From contig NZ_JAUSUK010000002.1 of NCBI RefSeq assembly GCF_030813515.1, positions 1,736,001 through 1,800,000 on the forward strand: a stretch of 64,000 nt of DNA. The letters are read 5' to 3'. A model generated the notes under the pieces. It did no database searches. It was not told the DNA's origin and worked only from the letters and a program-made list of their open reading frames with translations. Shown here in pieces: positions 17,908-27,461 of this stretch. Both the position numbers and the translations under genes were made by a program. Each line of letters opens with the position of its first letter. The first letter of the stretch is position 1. Source of the DNA: Rhodopseudomonas julia (GTDB lineage Bacteria; Pseudomonadota; Alphaproteobacteria; Rhizobiales; Afifellaceae).

Positions 17908-19518
17908 CTAGGTGATCGAGATGGCCATACCATCCCGCTGCGGATCTGCGGCTCCCTTCGACACGCCGTCGTCGATCCGGATGCCATGCAGAGCCGCAAA
18001 GGCATAGGTCTGCGGCGAGCGCTCGACATCGTAGCCGTCCGCCCGCAGATCCGCCTCCACCGAACGGCGAATGCGGTTGCAGATGTCGATCGTGTTCGAC
18101 ACGCCGACGATGCGCGGGGCCGTCACCGCCTCCTGAATCGACATGTCAAAATCGATCATATTCATGATGCCCTGAGCGATCGTCGGGGCGATATAGCTGC
18201 CGCCGGGGGCACCGATGACGATAAAAGGCTTGTCGTCGCGAAACACGATCGTCGGGGCGGCCGAACTCGCCCGGCGCTTGCGCGGGGCGATAGAGCCGGG
18301 GCGTCCGGGGCGCGGGTCGAAACGGCTCATCGTGCCGTTGTACATGAAGCCGAGGCCGTCGGTGATCGCACCAGAGGGACTGCCGAGCGTGTGGGTCATG
18401 GCGACCGCATTCCCCTCACGATCGATCACCGAGATATGAGTGGTGTCGCGCTGGGACAGGTCGAGGCGTTCCACATTCGCACGTTCGCCGCGGCGGATGC
18501 TCTCGGCGTGGGCCCGAATGTTCTCATCGGAGAGAAGTCGTTCGACCGGCACCTCGACATAGGCCGGATCGCCCATATGGGCGTCCTTGTCGATCGTCAT
18601 GCGCTTCATCGCCTCGAAGAGAAGGCGCACATGCTCGGTGCTCGCATGCTGCATGGCAGCGACGTCGAAATGCTCCATGATGTGCAGGATTTCCAGCATC
18701 GGGAACCCGGATGCCGGAGGCGCGCTCGTGGAAATCTTGTGGCCGCGGTAATGCCCCCAGACCGGCTCCGATCTGGTCACCTTGTATTTCGCGAGGTCTT
18801 CCAGACCAATGAGGCCACCGCCCGCCTTGAAGTCGGCGGCAATCTCTTCGGCGATTTCGCCATGATAGTAGATATCCGAGCCGCCGCTTCGCGCGATCCG
18901 CTCCAGAGTGCTGGCAAGGTCCGGGTTGCGCAGGATCTCGCCGACCTCACGAAGGCTTCCGTCCTCGTGGAAATAGACGCTCCGTCCGGTCTTGGAGAAA
19001 CGCAGCTTGTCGATCGTGTTCGCCTGCCCGTCTCCCGACTGGTCCTTCGACCAGTACCAGTGCATATGCGGGCGGATCATGAAACCGGTGCGCGCGACTT
19101 CGGCCGCAGGCGTGATCAGATCGGCCCAATCGAACGTGCCGTAATCGCGAAGGGCGGTCTCATACCCCTTGAGAGAGCCCGGCGTGCAGCAGGCGAGATA
19201 GCCGATCTCGGAGATGTTGCCTTCGAGAATGAAACCGAAGCCGTCGCGGCTTTGGCCGAGCAGCTTGTCGAGCCACATCTCCGGCGTGGCCGCGGCGGGT
19301 GCGAGAGCATAGAATTCCAGCGTCTCGTGCACGCCTCGCCCCGGCATATAGATCTGCATCGAGCCGAAGCCGCCGACACCGGCCATCTGCGGATCGACCA
19401 CGCCTTGCATGAAGGCGCAGGCGAGCGCCGCATCGACGGCGTTGCCGCCGCGCTCCAGGACATTGGCGCCCGCTTCCACAGCCTCCGGCTGCGGGGCGAC
19501 TATGGTCGCGTTGTTCAT
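17908..19518 (-). CDS. gamma-glutamyltransferase family protein
   Basis: 536 residues, without an obvious signal peptide, so probably cytoplasmic. Seen: the N-terminal NTN-hydrolase region (GGNAVDAALACAFMQGVVDP), the autocleavage site RDTTHISVIDREGNAVAMT with Thr359 as probable nucleophile of the small subunit, and the late GAPGGSYIAPTIAQ oxyanion motif. The family transfers or hydrolyses gamma-glutamyl groups, or in related enzymes deacylates other amides. Its place between an alpha/beta hydrolase and a peptide importer suggests it digests the imported gamma-glutamyl or acyl-amino compound. Its ATG overlaps the hydrolase stop (ATGA). Confidence 0.87.
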   Translation of the reverse strand: MNNATIVAPQPEAVEAGANVLERGGNAVDAALACAFMQGVVDPQMAGVGGFGSMQIYMPGRGVHETLEFYALAPAAATPEMWLDKLLGQSRDGFGFILEGNISEIGYLACCTPGSLKGYETALRDYGTFDWADLITPAAEVARTGFMIRPHMHWYWSKDQSGDGQANTIDKLRFSKTGRSVYFHEDGSLREVGEILRNPDLASTLERIARSGGSDIYYHGEIAEEIAADFKAGGGLIGLEDLAKYKVTRSEPVWGHYRGHKISTSAPPASGFPMLEILHIMEHFDVAAMQHASTEHVRLLFEAMKRMTIDKDAHMGDPAYVEVPVERLLSDENIRAHAESIRRGERANVERLDLSQRDTTHISVIDREGNAVAMTHTLGSPSGAITDGLGFMYNGTMSRFDPRPGRPGSIAPRKRRASSAAPTIVFRDDKPFIVIGAPGGSYIAPTIAQGIMNMIDFDMSIQEAVTAPRIVGVSNTIDICNRIRRSVEADLRADGYDVERSPQTYAFAALHGIRIDDGVSKGAADPQRDGMAISIT

Positions 19519-20369
19519 CGGCTGCGCCTCTCTGCGAGCGTGCGTGTGAGGAAGGCTTTGACATGGCCGAGCACCTTCATGCGGTCATGCGAGATGCCGG
19601 GGACTTCATCGAAGGTGACATTCACGCCGACCGCTTCGAACGAGCGCGCGAGCGAACGCAGACGTTCCGGACGCGTCTCGCCGGCATCGTTGGCGCCTTC
19701 CATCCAGTAGGCCGAGCCGGGCTTGTGAGTGATTTCCCAGGTCTCGAGATCGAGTTTGCCGACGACCATCTGCACCGGCAGTTTGGCGAGTTCTTCGAGA
19801 TTGAACGGCTTTCCGAATTTTTCCGCGAGATCGCGGGTGCCGACCCACCAGTCGCGCTCCGGATCGATCAGCGTGACCGAACCGGGTGCACCCACACATG
19901 CGGCCCATAGGCGTTCGGGATGAACGAGCGCGAAGCGATGGGTGAAATGCCCGCCGCCGGAATAGCCGAACATCGCGAAACGCGACCAGTCCTGACCGTA
20001 TTTCTCGGCCATCTCCTCGACCATGGAAATGAGCAGGAGATCGTAGCGGATATCGCCCTCGATCAGATATTTGTACCCGGAGCGTGCGCCGTCGCCGCGC
20101 ACATTCATCGGGAAGATCGGGCATAGGACGGCGCAGTCGTTGTAGAGACCGAACTCGGCGAAGCCGTCGCGGAATTCCATTGCGGAGGTGCGGCCGGTTC
20201 CGTGCACCGCGACCAGGAGGTCGACCGGGCGGCCGTCGGCCGCCGCCGGCGGGACGTACAAAAGCATGTGAAAACGCGGATCGGCCGTAGAGGCAAAGAT
20301 TGCCGTATGGCCGTAATCGTAGATGGCGCGCGCGCGGGCAGCGGCAGCGCTGGTGCCGAGTTCCTGCAT
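19515..20369 (-). CDS. alpha/beta hydrolase
   Basis: 284 residues. Seen: LLVAVHGTGRTSAMEFRDGF (oxyanion HG motif), the nucleophile elbow FGYSGGGHFTHRFA (Ser) and late GISHDRM giving a candidate His. No signal peptide. Esterase/peptidase-like fold with unknown substrate. Second gene of the IclR-controlled peptide operon, after the binding protein; overlaps the gamma-glutamyltransferase start by 4 bases. Confidence 0.82.
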   Translation of the reverse strand: MQELGTSAAAARARAIYDYGHTAIFASTADPRFHMLLYVPPAAADGRPVDLLVAVHGTGRTSAMEFRDGFAEFGLYNDCAVLCPIFPMNVRGDGARSGYKYLIEGDIRYDLLLISMVEEMAEKYGQDWSRFAMFGYSGGGHFTHRFALVHPERLWAACVGAPGSVTLIDPERDWWVGTRDLAEKFGKPFNLEELAKLPVQMVVGKLDLETWEITHKPGSAYWMEGANDAGETRPERLRSLARSFEAVGVNVTFDEVPGISHDRMKVLGHVKAFLTRTLAERRSR

Positions 20370-20394
20370 TCCTATGTCCTGAAAGGGGAGAATT

Positions 20395-20447
20395 GGCGGG
20401 CGTGGCGCAGAGGCGCCCCGCCCGGTGATTTAAAGACGAGCCTTGAG
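20395..20447 (-). terminator. intercistronic hairpins after the binding-protein gene
   Basis: Directly after the binding-protein stop the minus strand has GAGCC-TCAA-GGCTC, a short run TTTAAA, then a second GC-rich hairpin (GGCGGG paired with CCCGCC around GGCGC/GCGCC). This is typical of a partial terminator or RNA-stability hairpin that keeps binding-protein mRNA above that of the downstream genes. No long U-tract is present. Confidence 0.5.
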
Positions 20448-20449
20448 GC

Positions 20450-22033
20450 TCACTCGGCCGACTTCACCTCATACGCGAGCAGATATTTGTCGCCGCGCGG
20501 CTTGTAGTCGACGTCCTTGCTGGCCCCGAGCACGACGTTCTCGTAGTGCAGCGGCAGTAGATAATGGTGGTTGAAGGTGAGCTCGGAAACCTTCTGAAGG
20601 ATCGGCTCACGCTTGTCCTCGTCGAGCGTCGAGGTCGCCTCATCCAGGAGCTTGTTGATCTCCGGATCGTCGATGCCACCGCCATTGTAACGGCCGGTGC
20701 CCTTCGCCTCGTCGCGACCGGCCACGATGGCAATCGCCGGGTTCGACACTTCACCGGTGTTGACGCCCCAAGAGCCGAGGAAGACAGAGTATTCGCCGTC
20801 GGAGTATTTGTCGGCGTACATCGACCACGGCATCACCTCGACCTTCGTATCGATACCGATGCGTGCGAACATCTGGCCGACCGCCTGCAGAACGTCGCTG
20901 TCGTTGACGTAGCGTCCCTGCGGGCCGTGCAGGGTCAGACGGAAGCCGTCGGGATAACCCGCCTCCTCAAGGAGCTTCTTGGCGCCTTCCGGATCATAGG
21001 AGACTTCGTCGACATCGTCTGAATGGCCGAAATAACCCTCGGCGACGAATTGGTGGGCGACGGTGCCATTGTCCTGCATGACGCGCTGGACGATCGCCTG
21101 CCGGTTGATCGACATCAGGAGCGCCTTGCGGACACGCTCGTCCTTGAGCGGGTTCTTGTCGAGCTTGGAGCCGTCCTTTGCCGTGATGAAAGGCGTCTGA
21201 TCGCGCGCGATATCCACGCCGAGATAGACGATGCGGGTCGACTGGCCGCGGATGACCTTGAGATTATCGGAATTCTCCACCCGCTCGACGCCTTCTGCGG
21301 GAAGCGTCTCGATGAGGTCAGCGTCACCGGAGAGCAGGCTTGCGAGCCGCGCGCCGTTGTCGGGCAGCATGCGCAAAGTCACCTTGCTCCACTCGGAGGG
21401 ACCCGCGAAATAATCGTCGTTCCGCTCCATGACGATGCGGTCGCCCGGCGTGTAGGAGACGAATTTGAACGGGCCGGTGCCGACCGCCGCAGTCCCGTTG
21501 TCGAACGCGGCGACATCGTCGTCGGCGTGCTCGGAGCTGATGATGCGAATGCGGCTCAGCGAGTTGAGGATCATCGGATCCGGAACGCTCGTCTCCACGA
21601 CGACAGTGTGGGGATCTTCTGCCGTCACATCCGTGATGTTGCGCGTGTAGGACGCAAACGCCTGGCTCGGCTTGTCGCGTGCCCGCAGCACAGAGGCGAT
21701 GACGTCCTCGGCGTCGAAATCGGTGCCGTCGTGAAATTTCACCCCCTCGCGGAGATGAAACCGCCAGTGGGTGTTGTCGACGACCTCCCAGGAGGTCGCA
21801 AGCTGGGGTTCGTTTTCGGCAGCGCCGCCACGATAGATCAGGCTATCGAAGATGTGCCTGCTCATCGCATTGTGCGGCGAGTTCGATTCCTCATGCGGAT
21901 CGACAGTCGCAAACGTCGACGCCATGCCGACTGTCAATTCCTTGTCCTGCGCCCACGCCGTTCCGGCAGCGACCGCACATATGGCCAAGGCAGCAGCACC
22001 CCGGCCGATCCATCCCATTGTCGCGATACCCAA
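20450..22033 (-). CDS. periplasmic peptide-binding protein (SBP family 5, DppA-like)
   Basis: 527 residues with a signal peptide ending in AAGTAWAQ and the family-5 signature region around DPHEESNSPHNAMSRHIFDS and QLATSWEVVDNTHWRFHLRE. Binds the ligand of the downstream ATPase/permease set. First gene of its operon, divergent from an IclR regulator. The TTG at 22033 has a GAGGGG ribosome site at good spacing; an ATG five codons later (22018) gives the same signal peptide core. Confidence 0.88.
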   Translation of the reverse strand: MGIATMGWIGRGAAALAICAVAAGTAWAQDKELTVGMASTFATVDPHEESNSPHNAMSRHIFDSLIYRGGAAENEPQLATSWEVVDNTHWRFHLREGVKFHDGTDFDAEDVIASVLRARDKPSQAFASYTRNITDVTAEDPHTVVVETSVPDPMILNSLSRIRIISSEHADDDVAAFDNGTAAVGTGPFKFVSYTPGDRIVMERNDDYFAGPSEWSKVTLRMLPDNGARLASLLSGDADLIETLPAEGVERVENSDNLKVIRGQSTRIVYLGVDIARDQTPFITAKDGSKLDKNPLKDERVRKALLMSINRQAIVQRVMQDNGTVAHQFVAEGYFGHSDDVDEVSYDPEGAKKLLEEAGYPDGFRLTLHGPQGRYVNDSDVLQAVGQMFARIGIDTKVEVMPWSMYADKYSDGEYSVFLGSWGVNTGEVSNPAIAIVAGRDEAKGTGRYNGGGIDDPEINKLLDEATSTLDEDKREPILQKVSELTFNHHYLLPLHYENVVLGASKDVDYKPRGDKYLLAYEVKSAE

Positions 22034-22151
22034 GAATTAGTCCCCTCTTGTTCGAAAAGGCCGGACCCCGCAATGCGGCGACTGCCCATGCCTTGACCAC
22101 GCTTGAACGTTGACCAGGAACGCATGCGCAAAGGAGGGCTGTCAACAAAAA

Positions 22152-22166
22152 TGAAACTGTGTTTCA
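22152..22166. promoter_or_regulatory. probable IclR operator
   Basis: Perfect inverted repeat TGAAAC-TGT-GTTTCA in the gap between the divergent binding-protein gene and the iclR-type gene. Position and size fit an operator through which the IclR protein controls both directions. Binding is inferred from location only. Confidence 0.6.
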
Positions 22167-22245
22167 CTGTGTGAGACACGCGAGTCTTGCAACCGGAATT
22201 TGAGGCACATTGTCGCAAGCTTCTTCAGCGCACGGGGATCAAGCC

Positions 22246-23040
22246 ATGGCGGAACAAGAAAAAAGCTATGTTGTTCAGTCGGTTGATGACGCAATCAATA
22301 TTCTCATGACAGTCGCGGAGCATCCCGAGGCGGGGGTCTCGGAGATCGCTCGCGCGGCGGGCGTGACAAAGGCCAAAACATTCAGATTGTTACGAACACT
22401 GGAACGGCGAGAGCTGGTCTCGCAGGAACCGGACGGCCGATGGCGGCTCGGAAACGCCATCCTGGTGCTCGGCACCTCCGCCTCCTCGCAGATCGATCTC
22501 GTCAAACTCGCCAATCCGATTCTGGAAGATCTCGGGCTCAAAACGAACGAGACGGTGCAGCTGCGCCTGCGCGATAAGAGCGAGGCTCTGTGCATCGCCA
22601 AATACGAGCCGTCTCGGGATTTGCGCGTGCATGCGGTGGTGGGCCGCCGGCGTCCGCTTTATGCGGGATCGAGCAAGGCGATCATGGCCTATCTCTCAGA
22701 AGACGAACGCGAATCTGTGTTGCCGCAAGAACTGAAGGCCTTCACCGGCAACACCATCACCAACCGGTCCCGCCTCTTTGCCGAACTCGATCGGATTCGC
22801 GCGCGCGGTATCTGCATCAGTCGCGGCGAAGTGAGCGACCAGCTCGTGGCCGTGTCGGCTCCCGTATTTTCCGCCGATGGCTCCGTCTTTGCCTCGATCA
22901 ATATCGCTGCGCCGGCCTTCCGAACAGAGGACACCGACATCGAACGCTTCATCCGGCTGGTCGCCGAGGCGGCAGGCCGGATTTCCGAAGGGCTCGGCTG
23001 GAAAGGCGATGCCTCGCTCAAAGGACGAATGGCGTCTTGA
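22246..23040 (+). CDS. IclR-family transcriptional regulator (peptide/GGT operon)
   Basis: 264 residues from ATG 22246. Seen: winged HTH (GVSEIARAAGVTKAKTFRLL) and an effector domain (TNETVQLRLRDKSEALCIAK, then VGRRRPLYAGSSKAIMAYL). Divergent from the peptide-transport operon, with a perfect dyad in between, so likely its repressor or activator. I prefer ATG 22246, with GGGGAT upstream, over an in-frame TTG at 22210. Confidence 0.88.
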   Translation: MAEQEKSYVVQSVDDAINILMTVAEHPEAGVSEIARAAGVTKAKTFRLLRTLERRELVSQEPDGRWRLGNAILVLGTSASSQIDLVKLANPILEDLGLKTNETVQLRLRDKSEALCIAKYEPSRDLRVHAVVGRRRPLYAGSSKAIMAYLSEDERESVLPQELKAFTGNTITNRSRLFAELDRIRARGICISRGEVSDQLVAVSAPVFSADGSVFASINIAAPAFRTEDTDIERFIRLVAEAAGRISEGLGWKGDASLKGRMAS

Positions 23041-23120
23041 AATCGGGCACCTCGCAGCCCCACCACGTCGCGATAGATAGAAAACAAGCAGCAATGTAAG
23101 CGACGAGGAGCACTGGAGCG

Positions 23121-23717
23121 ATGTGGGATGAGAGATATGGCAAGCCCGGCTATCTCTTCGGGACGGAACCGAACGCCTTCCTCGCCGCCCATGCGAACCT
23201 GCTGCGCCCAGGGATGCGGGTCCTGTCGGTTGCCGATGGCGAAGGGCGCAACGGCGTCTGGCTGGCTGAGCAGGGGCTTGAGGTCACGGCGATCGACGCC
23301 TCAGCGGTGGCGATCGAGAAATCGAAACGCCTCGCAGCCGACCGCGGCGTGTCACTCGCCCACGTGCATGCGGATCTCGCCGCATGGGAATGGCCGCCAT
23401 CCGCCTATCACGGCGTGGTGGCCATCTTCATCCAGTTTGCCAATCCGACGCTTCGCGGCGAGCTCTTCGAGGCGATGAAGCGAGCTCTCCTGCCCGGCGG
23501 GATTCTGCTCCTGCAAGGTTACCGGCCCGAGCAGATCGGCTATGGCACAGGCGGACCGCCCGACCCCGACCACCTCTATACGCGCTCCCTGATCGAGGAA
23601 GCATTCGCCGATCTTGAGATCCTTCGGCTTGCAGAACACGACAGCGAAATTCACGAGGGTAAGGGACATTCCGGCCTGTCGGCCTTGATCGATCTCGTGG
23701 CACAGAAACCTGCCTGA
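23121..23717 (+). CDS. class I SAM-dependent methyltransferase, TehB/thiopurine type
   Basis: 198 residues. Seen: an N-terminal WDERYGKPGYLFGTEPNAFL, motif I VLSVADGEGRNGVWLAEQG and motif II VTAIDASAVAIEKSK, the pattern of small TehB-like methyltransferases that detoxify chalcogen or thiol compounds. It follows the IclR gene by 80 bases and is convergent with fruR. A GGAG site sits just before the ATG. Substrate unknown. Confidence 0.83.
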   Translation: MWDERYGKPGYLFGTEPNAFLAAHANLLRPGMRVLSVADGEGRNGVWLAEQGLEVTAIDASAVAIEKSKRLAADRGVSLAHVHADLAAWEWPPSAYHGVVAIFIQFANPTLRGELFEAMKRALLPGGILLLQGYRPEQIGYGTGGPPDPDHLYTRSLIEEAFADLEILRLAEHDSEIHEGKGHSGLSALIDLVAQKPA

Positions 23718-23736
23718 CGGCGCGCTCGAACGAAAC

Positions 23737-24783
23737 TCAAGGGTTCATCGCACCCGCTGCCGCCAATGGCGTGGATCTGTTTTCCGCCAGAGCCGCCGGT
23801 TTTGACGCCAAGGTCGAACCGCGCACGATACAGCGACCGGACAGGACCACTTTGCGGGGCGCCAGACCCGGATTTTGCAGGCGGTCGAAGAGGAGCGACA
23901 TGGCGTTGCGGCCGATGTCGTGCACCGGCTGCTCGATCACCGTCAGCCCCGGTCCGACCACTTCCGTCCAGTCCTCATTATCGAAGCCAGCAACGGCAAG
24001 GTCGCCTGGGATGGTGCGCCCCAGCCTCTGCGCCGCCTTGACGACGCCCATGAGCAAGAGACCATTGCTGGCGATGATCGCCTCCGGCGCATCAGGCCCT
24101 GCCAGCCATTCACTCATCTCCCTCTCCCCGGCATCGACCGTCGGCGGCAGCAGACGCGAATCCGGCTTAAGGCCCTTGGCTTTCATACTGGCGCAATAGC
24201 CGTCGCGGCGTTCCAAGCCCGTGGCACTGGTCTGGCCGAACACGCCGCCGATGCGCCGATAGCCCTCTGAGAAAAGGTGCTCCACAAGCGTGTTCGCAGC
24301 CTCGCGGTTGTCGAGAACGACAGAATCGTAAAGGCCGCCAGCCCCTGCCCGGTCGATCAGCACAGCGGGAAACTGCAGCGGGTTCTTTTGCAACTGATCG
24401 AGCATCGCGAGCGTCGGCGCGAGAATGAGGCCCGTCACGCGCTCCTCCTGCATCAGACGCAGATACATACGCTCGCGCTCGACATTCTCATCGGTGTTGC
24501 ACAGAAGCACGCGCATACCGGCCCGATAGGCAGCATCCTCGACCCCCCGACCCACGGCGGTGAAAAACGGATTGCGGATATCGGAGACGATGAGGCCGAT
24601 CGTCTGAGCGTGCTGCGTGCGCAGACGCCGGGCCGAGAGATTGGGACGATAGCCGAGCGCTTTGATCGCGGCGTGAACCCGCTCTTTGGTGTCCGCGCGA
24701 ACGGGCCCTTCGCTGAGGACCCGCGACACTGTGGCGACCGATACGCCGGCCTTCTCGGCGACGTCCTTGATGCTGATGGACAT
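23737..24783 (-). CDS. fruR: LacI-family repressor of the fructose PTS operon
   Basis: 348 residues. Seen: N-terminal LacI HTH (SIKDVAEKAGVSVATVSRVL) with the hinge NLSARRLRT, then a periplasmic-binding-like effector core (TIGLIVSDIRNPFFTAVGRG). Divergent from fruBKA, hence probably FruR sensing fructose 1-phosphate, as in related proteobacteria. No ribosome site precedes the ATG; instead a perfect 12-bp palindrome ends 6 bases upstream, suggesting a leaderless or very short leader mRNA and strong autorepression. Confidence 0.87.
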   Translation of the reverse strand: MSISIKDVAEKAGVSVATVSRVLSEGPVRADTKERVHAAIKALGYRPNLSARRLRTQHAQTIGLIVSDIRNPFFTAVGRGVEDAAYRAGMRVLLCNTDENVERERMYLRLMQEERVTGLILAPTLAMLDQLQKNPLQFPAVLIDRAGAGGLYDSVVLDNREAANTLVEHLFSEGYRRIGGVFGQTSATGLERRDGYCASMKAKGLKPDSRLLPPTVDAGEREMSEWLAGPDAPEAIIASNGLLLMGVVKAAQRLGRTIPGDLAVAGFDNEDWTEVVGPGLTVIEQPVHDIGRNAMSLLFDRLQNPGLAPRKVVLSGRCIVRGSTLASKPAALAENRSTPLAAAGAMNP

Positions 24784-24788
24784 TTTTA

Positions 24789-24800
24789 GAAAACGTTTTC
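24789..24800. promoter_or_regulatory. LacI-family operator at fruR start
   Basis: Perfect palindrome GAAAACGTTTTC with the central CG typical of LacI-family sites, 6 bases before the fruR start codon. Predicted FruR autoregulatory site. Confidence 0.75.
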
Positions 24801-24886
24801 ACACATTAGGCCTGAACGATGCCACGTTGCGCACGAACAGGCAACCATTGTGCACTGCAAAACTCGGATTTCTGGGATCTCGATGA

Positions 24887-24915
24887 TTGACATCCATAAT
24901 GTAATCGTTTTCACT
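24887..24915 (+). promoter_or_regulatory. fruBKA promoter with overlapping FruR half-site
   Basis: TTGACA at 24887 and, after 17 bases, TTCACT at 24910 as -10. The segment TAATCGTTTTCAC overlapping the -10 matches half of the GAAAACGTTTTC palindrome, so FruR binding here would block RNA polymerase. Confidence 0.6.
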
Positions 24916-24944
24916 AAATCAAACGGCACGGAGGAAATGGACCG

Positions 24945-27461
24945 ATGACAAACGCCCAGCCCGACATCCTGCCACCGTCCAATCTGGTTCGCCTCGGCGC
25001 AGCACCCGCGGACAAAGAGGCCGCCATCCGTGAAGCCGCGCAGCTGTTGATCGCGGCCGGATGCATCGACCCCCGATATGCCGACAGCATGATGCGACGC
25101 GAGGACGTGGCCGAAACCTATCTCGGACACGGCGTGGCCATTCCCCACGGCAAGGTCGAAGATCGAGGCATGGTTCGCCGCAACGGCCTCTCCATCCTGC
25201 AAGTGCCTAAGGGCGTGGAATGGAATGTGGGCCAGACGGTGCATCTCGTCGTCGCCATCGCCGCAGAATCGGACGCGCACATCGACACGCTGAGACGTCT
25301 CACGAACCTTCTGCAGGACGAAGAGCACCTCAAGAAGCTGTTCACGACGAACGACACCTCCGACATCATCAACGCTTTGAGCGAGGCCGAGGCCCAGCCC
25401 GAGGCGGACGGGGTGCCCGCGGAAGACCTCGACGAACGTTTCGAGTGGACCGTCGATTATCCTTCGGGCCTTCACGCCCGCCCGGCCTCGGCATGGGTTG
25501 CAGCCGCGCGGAAAGCGAGCGGCTCCGTGCAGGTGCGCAAAGGCGCCGCCGTGGCCGATGCCAAGGCGCTCGTGTCGCTCCTGCGGCTCGGCCTGCGCCA
25601 AGGCGACACGATCGTCATTTCCGCCGACGGCCCCGATGCAGGCTCTGCAATCGACCGGATGCAGGCAGCCGTCACCGGGCTCAGCGCCCAGGAAAAAGCG
25701 GATGCCCAGGCGGCGAAAGGACCCGAGCCGACCGTCAAGGGCTGGACGCCGCCGGAGGATATGCCGGTCATCGCAGGAATCGGCGCAAGTCCCGGCCTCT
25801 CCATCGGGCCGATCCATGTCTATGCGCCTGCCGAAATCGCCATTGCGGATACGCCGACGCCACTCAATGAAGGTGGTAACAAGCTGCACGAGGCCTTGAC
25901 GGTGACGCAGACGCAGCTGCGCGTCCTCGCAGACGACACTCTGCGCCGTCTCGGCGAAGCGGAAGCGAACATTTTCCGCGCCCAGGCAGAACTCCTCCAC
26001 GACACCGACCTTATCACTCTCGCCTGTCAGTTGATGGTCGAAGGACATGGTCTCGCCTGGTCTTGGAACGAGGCGATCGAACGCACAGCCCGGGATCTTG
26101 AATCCAACGACAACGAAGTGCTGGCCGCACGTGCCGCCGACCTGCGCGACGTGGGACGCCGCGTCCTGGCGCGGATCGATCCCTCGCTTGAGAACAGAGA
26201 CGGCGATCCTCTGCCGGCTGAGCCCTGCATTCTCGTCGCCGGCGACCTGTCGCCGTCCGACACCGCGGGCCTCGACGTGGAGCGCGTGCTCGGGCTCGCC
26301 ACCGTTCAGGGCGGACCGACGTCGCACACCGCCATTCTGGCGCGCACCCTCGGCCTGCCGGCGATGGTCGGCGGCAGCGAGGCCCTGCTCGATCTCGAAA
26401 ACGGCACGGAAGTCATTCTCGACGGCCAGGCCGGCCGCCTCTATCCAAAGCCGTCCGCCTCCGCCATCGCTTCGGCACGCGACTGGCTTGCCTCGCAGGA
26501 AGAGCAGCACAAGCGCGAGATCGCCGAGAGAAGCCTGCCGGCGCGCACCACCGACGGCCATCAGATGGAGATTGCGGCAAACATCAACCGCCCCGACCAG
26601 ATCGAGCTCGCGCTCTCGCAAGGCGGCGAAGGCGTCGGCCTTATGCGCACCGAGTTCTTGTTCCTGGAGCGTAGCTCCGCGCCCACGGAAGACGAGCAAT
26701 ACGAAACCTACCGGGCCATGCTCGATGGCCTCGAAGACCGTCCGCTCATCGTGCGGGCGCTCGATATCGGCGGCGACAAGCAGGTGCCACACCTCAACCT
26801 GCCGCGCGAGGCCAATCCCTTCCTCGGCGTGCGCGGTTCGCGGCTTCTCCTGCGCCGCCTCGACCTTCTCGCAACACAGTTGCGGGCGCTTTATCGCGCC
26901 GCCCGCGACGGCGAGAGCAGCGGTCTTTCGATCATGTTCCCGATGATTACCTCCGTCGGCGAAATGCAGCGCCTCAGAGCCGTAGCGGACAGCATCCGCG
27001 ACGAGCTCGACGCACCTCAGATACCGCTCGGCGCCATGGTCGAGGTGCCGGCCGCTGCGATCGGCGCAGACATTCTCGCCCGCTATGTCGATTTCTTCTC
27101 GATCGGAACCAACGACCTCACGCAATACGGGCTTGCCATCGACAGGCAGCACCCGGAGCTCGCCGCCGAGGCAGACGCACTCCATCCTTGCGTCCTGCGC
27201 CTGATCCGCATGACGGTCGAGGGGGCCGCAAAGCACGGCCGCTGGGTCGGCGTGTGCGGCGGCATCGCCGGCGAACCTTTCGCGGCCTCCGTTTTGACCG
27301 GACTTGGCGTCAACGAATTGTCGATGACGCCGCGCGACATCCCCGCCGTCAAAGCAGCCCTGCGCGGGACCTCCCTGACCGCACTCAAAACTCTCGCCGA
27401 CAAAGCCCTTGCCTGCGAGACGGCAGCCGAGGTGCACGCCTTGGATCGGGAGGAATTGTGA
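24945..27461 (+). CDS. fruB: multiphosphoryl transfer protein EIIA(Fru)-HPr-EI
   Basis: 838 residues, three fused PTS modules. EIIA-Fru with phosphohistidine His68 (GHGVAIPHGK), HPr with His177 (DYPSGLHARPAS), and enzyme I with His461 (GGPTSHTAILART), the GVGLMRTEFLFLER region and a late GVCGGIAGEP Cys. Passes phosphate from PEP to the fructose permease FruA, so the operon is a self-sufficient fructose PTS, as in Rhodobacter. GGAGG precedes the start. The gene ends in a 4-base overlap with fruK. Confidence 0.93.
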   Translation: MTNAQPDILPPSNLVRLGAAPADKEAAIREAAQLLIAAGCIDPRYADSMMRREDVAETYLGHGVAIPHGKVEDRGMVRRNGLSILQVPKGVEWNVGQTVHLVVAIAAESDAHIDTLRRLTNLLQDEEHLKKLFTTNDTSDIINALSEAEAQPEADGVPAEDLDERFEWTVDYPSGLHARPASAWVAAARKASGSVQVRKGAAVADAKALVSLLRLGLRQGDTIVISADGPDAGSAIDRMQAAVTGLSAQEKADAQAAKGPEPTVKGWTPPEDMPVIAGIGASPGLSIGPIHVYAPAEIAIADTPTPLNEGGNKLHEALTVTQTQLRVLADDTLRRLGEAEANIFRAQAELLHDTDLITLACQLMVEGHGLAWSWNEAIERTARDLESNDNEVLAARAADLRDVGRRVLARIDPSLENRDGDPLPAEPCILVAGDLSPSDTAGLDVERVLGLATVQGGPTSHTAILARTLGLPAMVGGSEALLDLENGTEVILDGQAGRLYPKPSASAIASARDWLASQEEQHKREIAERSLPARTTDGHQMEIAANINRPDQIELALSQGGEGVGLMRTEFLFLERSSAPTEDEQYETYRAMLDGLEDRPLIVRALDIGGDKQVPHLNLPREANPFLGVRGSRLLLRRLDLLATQLRALYRAARDGESSGLSIMFPMITSVGEMQRLRAVADSIRDELDAPQIPLGAMVEVPAAAIGADILARYVDFFSIGTNDLTQYGLAIDRQHPELAAEADALHPCVLRLIRMTVEGAAKHGRWVGVCGGIAGEPFAASVLTGLGVNELSMTPRDIPAVKAALRGTSLTALKTLADKALACETAAEVHALDREEL

